Shown here piece by piece: positions 37,671 to 39,230 of a stretch of 39,230 nt of DNA. The stretch is taken from assembly GCA_902604715.1 (NCBI GenBank), contig CACLAD010000011.1:1-39230 (forward strand). The letters run 5' to 3'. Each line of letters opens with the position of its first letter. Position 1 is the first letter of the stretch. The translations under genes were made by a program, and so were the position numbers. The notes under the pieces are model-generated. The model was given only the letters and a program-made list of their open reading frames with translations. It had not been told where the DNA came from and ran no database searches. The stretch comes from an uncultured Bacteroidota bacterium (GTDB taxonomy: Bacteria; Bacteroidota; Bacteroidia; Flavobacteriales; Flavobacteriaceae).

Positions 37671-38810
37671 TTATAAAAATGCATTTTTAAGATCATTGAT
37701 TAGATCATCGGCATCTTCAATTCCAACACTTAATCTTATCAAAGAGGCAGTAACACCAGATTTTTCCCTTTCTTCTTTTGGGATACTAGCGTGTGTCATT
37801 GTTGCAGGATGTCCGCATAATGACTCAACTCCACCAAGAGATTCAGCAAGAGTGAATAAATGAAGTTTTTCAAGAAAGTTTATTGTTTGTTCTTTACTAA
37901 AATCTTTAATTCTAAATGAGAGCATACCTCCGAAATCAGACATTTGTTTTTTTGCAACTTTATGGTTTTTATGAGATTCTAAACCTGGCCAGTACACTTT
38001 CTCAACCATTTCATGATTATATAAAAAATGTGCAACTTTAAGTGCATTTTCACAATGTCTCTGCATCCTTACATGTAATGTTTTAATTCCCCTTAAGGTC
38101 AAAAAACAATCTTGGGGTCCAGGAACTGCACCACTTGCATTTTGAATAAAATATAATTTTTCAGCAATTTTATCATCATTTAGCATAAGAGCGCCTAGTA
38201 CAACATCACTATGGCCTGCTAAATATTTAGTAGCAGAATGCATTACCATATCAGCACCTAAATTTAAAGGATTTTGTAAATAAGGTGATGCAAATGTATT
38301 GTCAACAACAAAAAGTAAATTATTAGACCTGCTAATTTTAGAAAGTGCCTCAATATCAAAAATATTTATCATAGGATTTGTAGGGGTTTCAGCCCAAATG
38401 ACCTTTGTATTTTCATTTATTAATGATTCAACATCAGTCATATTGTGTAAAGATGTAAAATGAAATTTTACTCCATATTTTTCAAAAATTTTGGTAAATA
38501 AGCGAAATGTGCCTCCGTATAAATCATTCGTACTTATTACTTCATCACCAGGACTCAATAATTTTACAATCGCATCAATTGCTGCTAAACCAGATGAAAA
38601 TGCAACTCCATATTTTGCATTTTCAAGACTTGCAAATGAATTTTGTAAAGCGGTTCTTGTTGGGTTATGAGTTCTAGAATATTCAAAACCTTTATTAATC
38701 CCAGGTCTTTGCTGTGCATAAGTTGATGTTTGATAAATTGGCTGCATAACAGAGTTAAATGCAGGATCAATCTTTTGACCTCCATGTATAGTTTTAGTGT
38801 TAAACTTCAT
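37671..38810 (-). CDS. metB: Cystathionine gamma-synthase/lyase-type PLP enzyme
   Basis: A 379-residue member of the Cys/Met-metabolism PLP family, fold type I. Key parts are QPIYQTSTYAQQRPG, YSRTHNPTRTALQ (phosphate-binding Tyr and Arg), AFSSGLAAIDAI, VIWAETPTNPMINIFDIEAL, VVDNTFASPYLQNP and the PLP lysine in MVMHSATKYLAGHSDV. The C-terminus has the substrate-binding SLGGVESLCGHPATMTHAS and RLSVGIEDADDLI. Length and motifs fit cystathionine gamma-synthase (methionine synthesis) and gamma-lyase equally; the two cannot be reliably separated by eye, so the symbol is tentative. It is the only gene of its unit, divergent from the EamA gene. There is no room upstream for a SAM riboswitch. Confidence 0.88.
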   Translation of the reverse strand: MKFNTKTIHGGQKIDPAFNSVMQPIYQTSTYAQQRPGINKGFEYSRTHNPTRTALQNSFASLENAKYGVAFSSGLAAIDAIVKLLSPGDEVISTNDLYGGTFRLFTKIFEKYGVKFHFTSLHNMTDVESLINENTKVIWAETPTNPMINIFDIEALSKISRSNNLLFVVDNTFASPYLQNPLNLGADMVMHSATKYLAGHSDVVLGALMLNDDKIAEKLYFIQNASGAVPGPQDCFLTLRGIKTLHVRMQRHCENALKVAHFLYNHEMVEKVYWPGLESHKNHKVAKKQMSDFGGMLSFRIKDFSKEQTINFLEKLHLFTLAESLGGVESLCGHPATMTHASIPKEEREKSGVTASLIRLSVGIEDADDLINDLKNAFL

Positions 38811-38847
38811 AATTCTTCAAATTAAATGATTGCACATTAGCTGCAGA

Positions 38848-38876
38848 CAAATGTATAGATTATCTTTAGATTTCAA
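38848..38876 (-). promoter_or_regulatory. metB promoter (Bacteroidota type)
   Basis: On the minus strand TTG (38876-38874), an 18-base spacer and an exact TACATTTG (38855-38848) fit TTG / TAnnTTTG. The expected leader is about 30-35 bases. The divergent EamA gene shows only a weaker TATCTTTA (38861-38868) on the plus strand, inside the same spacer, so the two promoters would overlap. Confidence 0.55.
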
Positions 38877-38885
38877 TAAATTTTA

Positions 38886-39230
38886 ATGGACAAAAGAATC
38901 CTGGCACTTTTTGCAGCATTAGTAGCTACTTCAATTTTTGGATTCAATCATACAATAGCAAAAGAGCTCATGCCTGATGTGTTATCCGCAAATGCATTGT
39001 TGTATTGCCGTGTGCTTGGAGCGGCAATATGTTTTTGGGTTATTTCTCTATTTTTTAAAAATGAAAAAATAGATTTTAAAGATTTTAGATTAATAATAAC
39101 ATGCGCATTTTTTGGAATGGGTTTAAATATGATTACTTCCCTAAATGGTTTATATAATTCAACCCCAATAAATAGTGCAATTATAACAACACTTGCACCG
39201 ATTTTTATATTTATAATTTCAGTTGTTTTG
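38886..39230 (+). CDS. EamA/DMT-family transporter, 5' part
   Basis: Starts at the ATG at 38886 and stays open to the window end (115 codons). The translation begins MDKRILALFAALVATSIFGF and continues with the DMT-type pattern: a first helix, then LSANALLYCRVLGAAICFWV, a short polar loop (KNEKIDFKDF) and a further helix (LIITCAFFGMGLNM) before YNSTPINSAIITTLAPIF, the conserved end of an EamA repeat. Proteins of this family have ten membrane helices in two repeats and export amino acids or other metabolites; the substrate cannot be told from this part. Confidence 0.88.
   Translation, partial: MDKRILALFAALVATSIFGFNHTIAKELMPDVLSANALLYCRVLGAAICFWVISLFFKNEKIDFKDFRLIITCAFFGMGLNMITSLNGLYNSTPINSAIITTLAPIFIFIISVVL

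Noticed and set aside
38811-38885. SAM riboswitch upstream of metB
   Set aside because: Only 75 bases separate the divergent genes, and no riboswitch-type conserved stems are visible.

Overview
The window is a gene-dense, AT-rich stretch of a Bacteroidota genome, most likely a marine member of the Flavobacteriia. Evidence: four TonB-dependent outer-membrane receptors (three with a carboxypeptidase-D-like N-terminal extension), a PorZ-type component of type IX secretion, a DUF4270 lipoprotein next to the short glycogen-synthase-like protein, an atpD-atpC pair separate from other ATP synthase genes, a Zn-ligand-poor DksA-like protein, and promoters of the Bacteroidota type (TTG, 18-22 nt, TAnnTTTG). 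No gene-free stretch exceeds 300 bases; the longest is 225 bases, before the receptor at 20309. I saw no tRNA, rRNA, CRISPR array, insertion sequence or prophage.

Layout. 1-10298 (minus) is a compact, largely housekeeping array read panC, panD, a flippase-like membrane protein, a degenerate esterase-like secreted protein, radA, ileS, a DksA-like gene and uvrC (cut by the window start). Divergent from it, 10402-14766 (plus) carries the half-length glycogen-synthase-like gene, a DUF4270 lipoprotein and glmS. 14767-16215 (minus) is a secreted protein of unknown role abutting glmS tail to tail. 16277-20083 (plus) is a unit of a DUF819 permease, a 59-residue CDGSH iron-sulfur protein and a TonB-dependent receptor, closed by a terminator that includes the receptor stop codon. 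20309-24572 (plus) is a second receptor with a partner lipoprotein of SGNH-hydrolase ancestry whose catalytic Ser and His are replaced; it ends in a strong terminator. 24739-26528 (plus) is atpD-atpC. 26534-28218 (minus) is a translesion polymerase operon in the order umuC-umuD. 28342-30204 (plus) is a BtuB-like receptor. 30197-36156 (minus) is porZ, recO, a probably iron/heme receptor and recX, all overlapping or touching. gdhA and metB follow (minus), and the start of an EamA-type exporter (plus) runs off the end.

The window is mostly core metabolism (pantothenate, hexosamine, glutamate, methionine, ATP), DNA repair (UvrC, RadA, RecO, RecX, UmuDC) and outer-membrane import and secretion. 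The main points of interest are proteins that keep a fold but have lost canonical catalytic or metal-binding residues: UvrC without the cysteine cluster, the SGNH lipoprotein, the esterase-like protein, and the half glycogen synthase. Also notable are the permease-CDGSH-receptor unit, an 11-bp-spaced TTAAC repeat in a receptor leader, and the inverted umuCD gene order.
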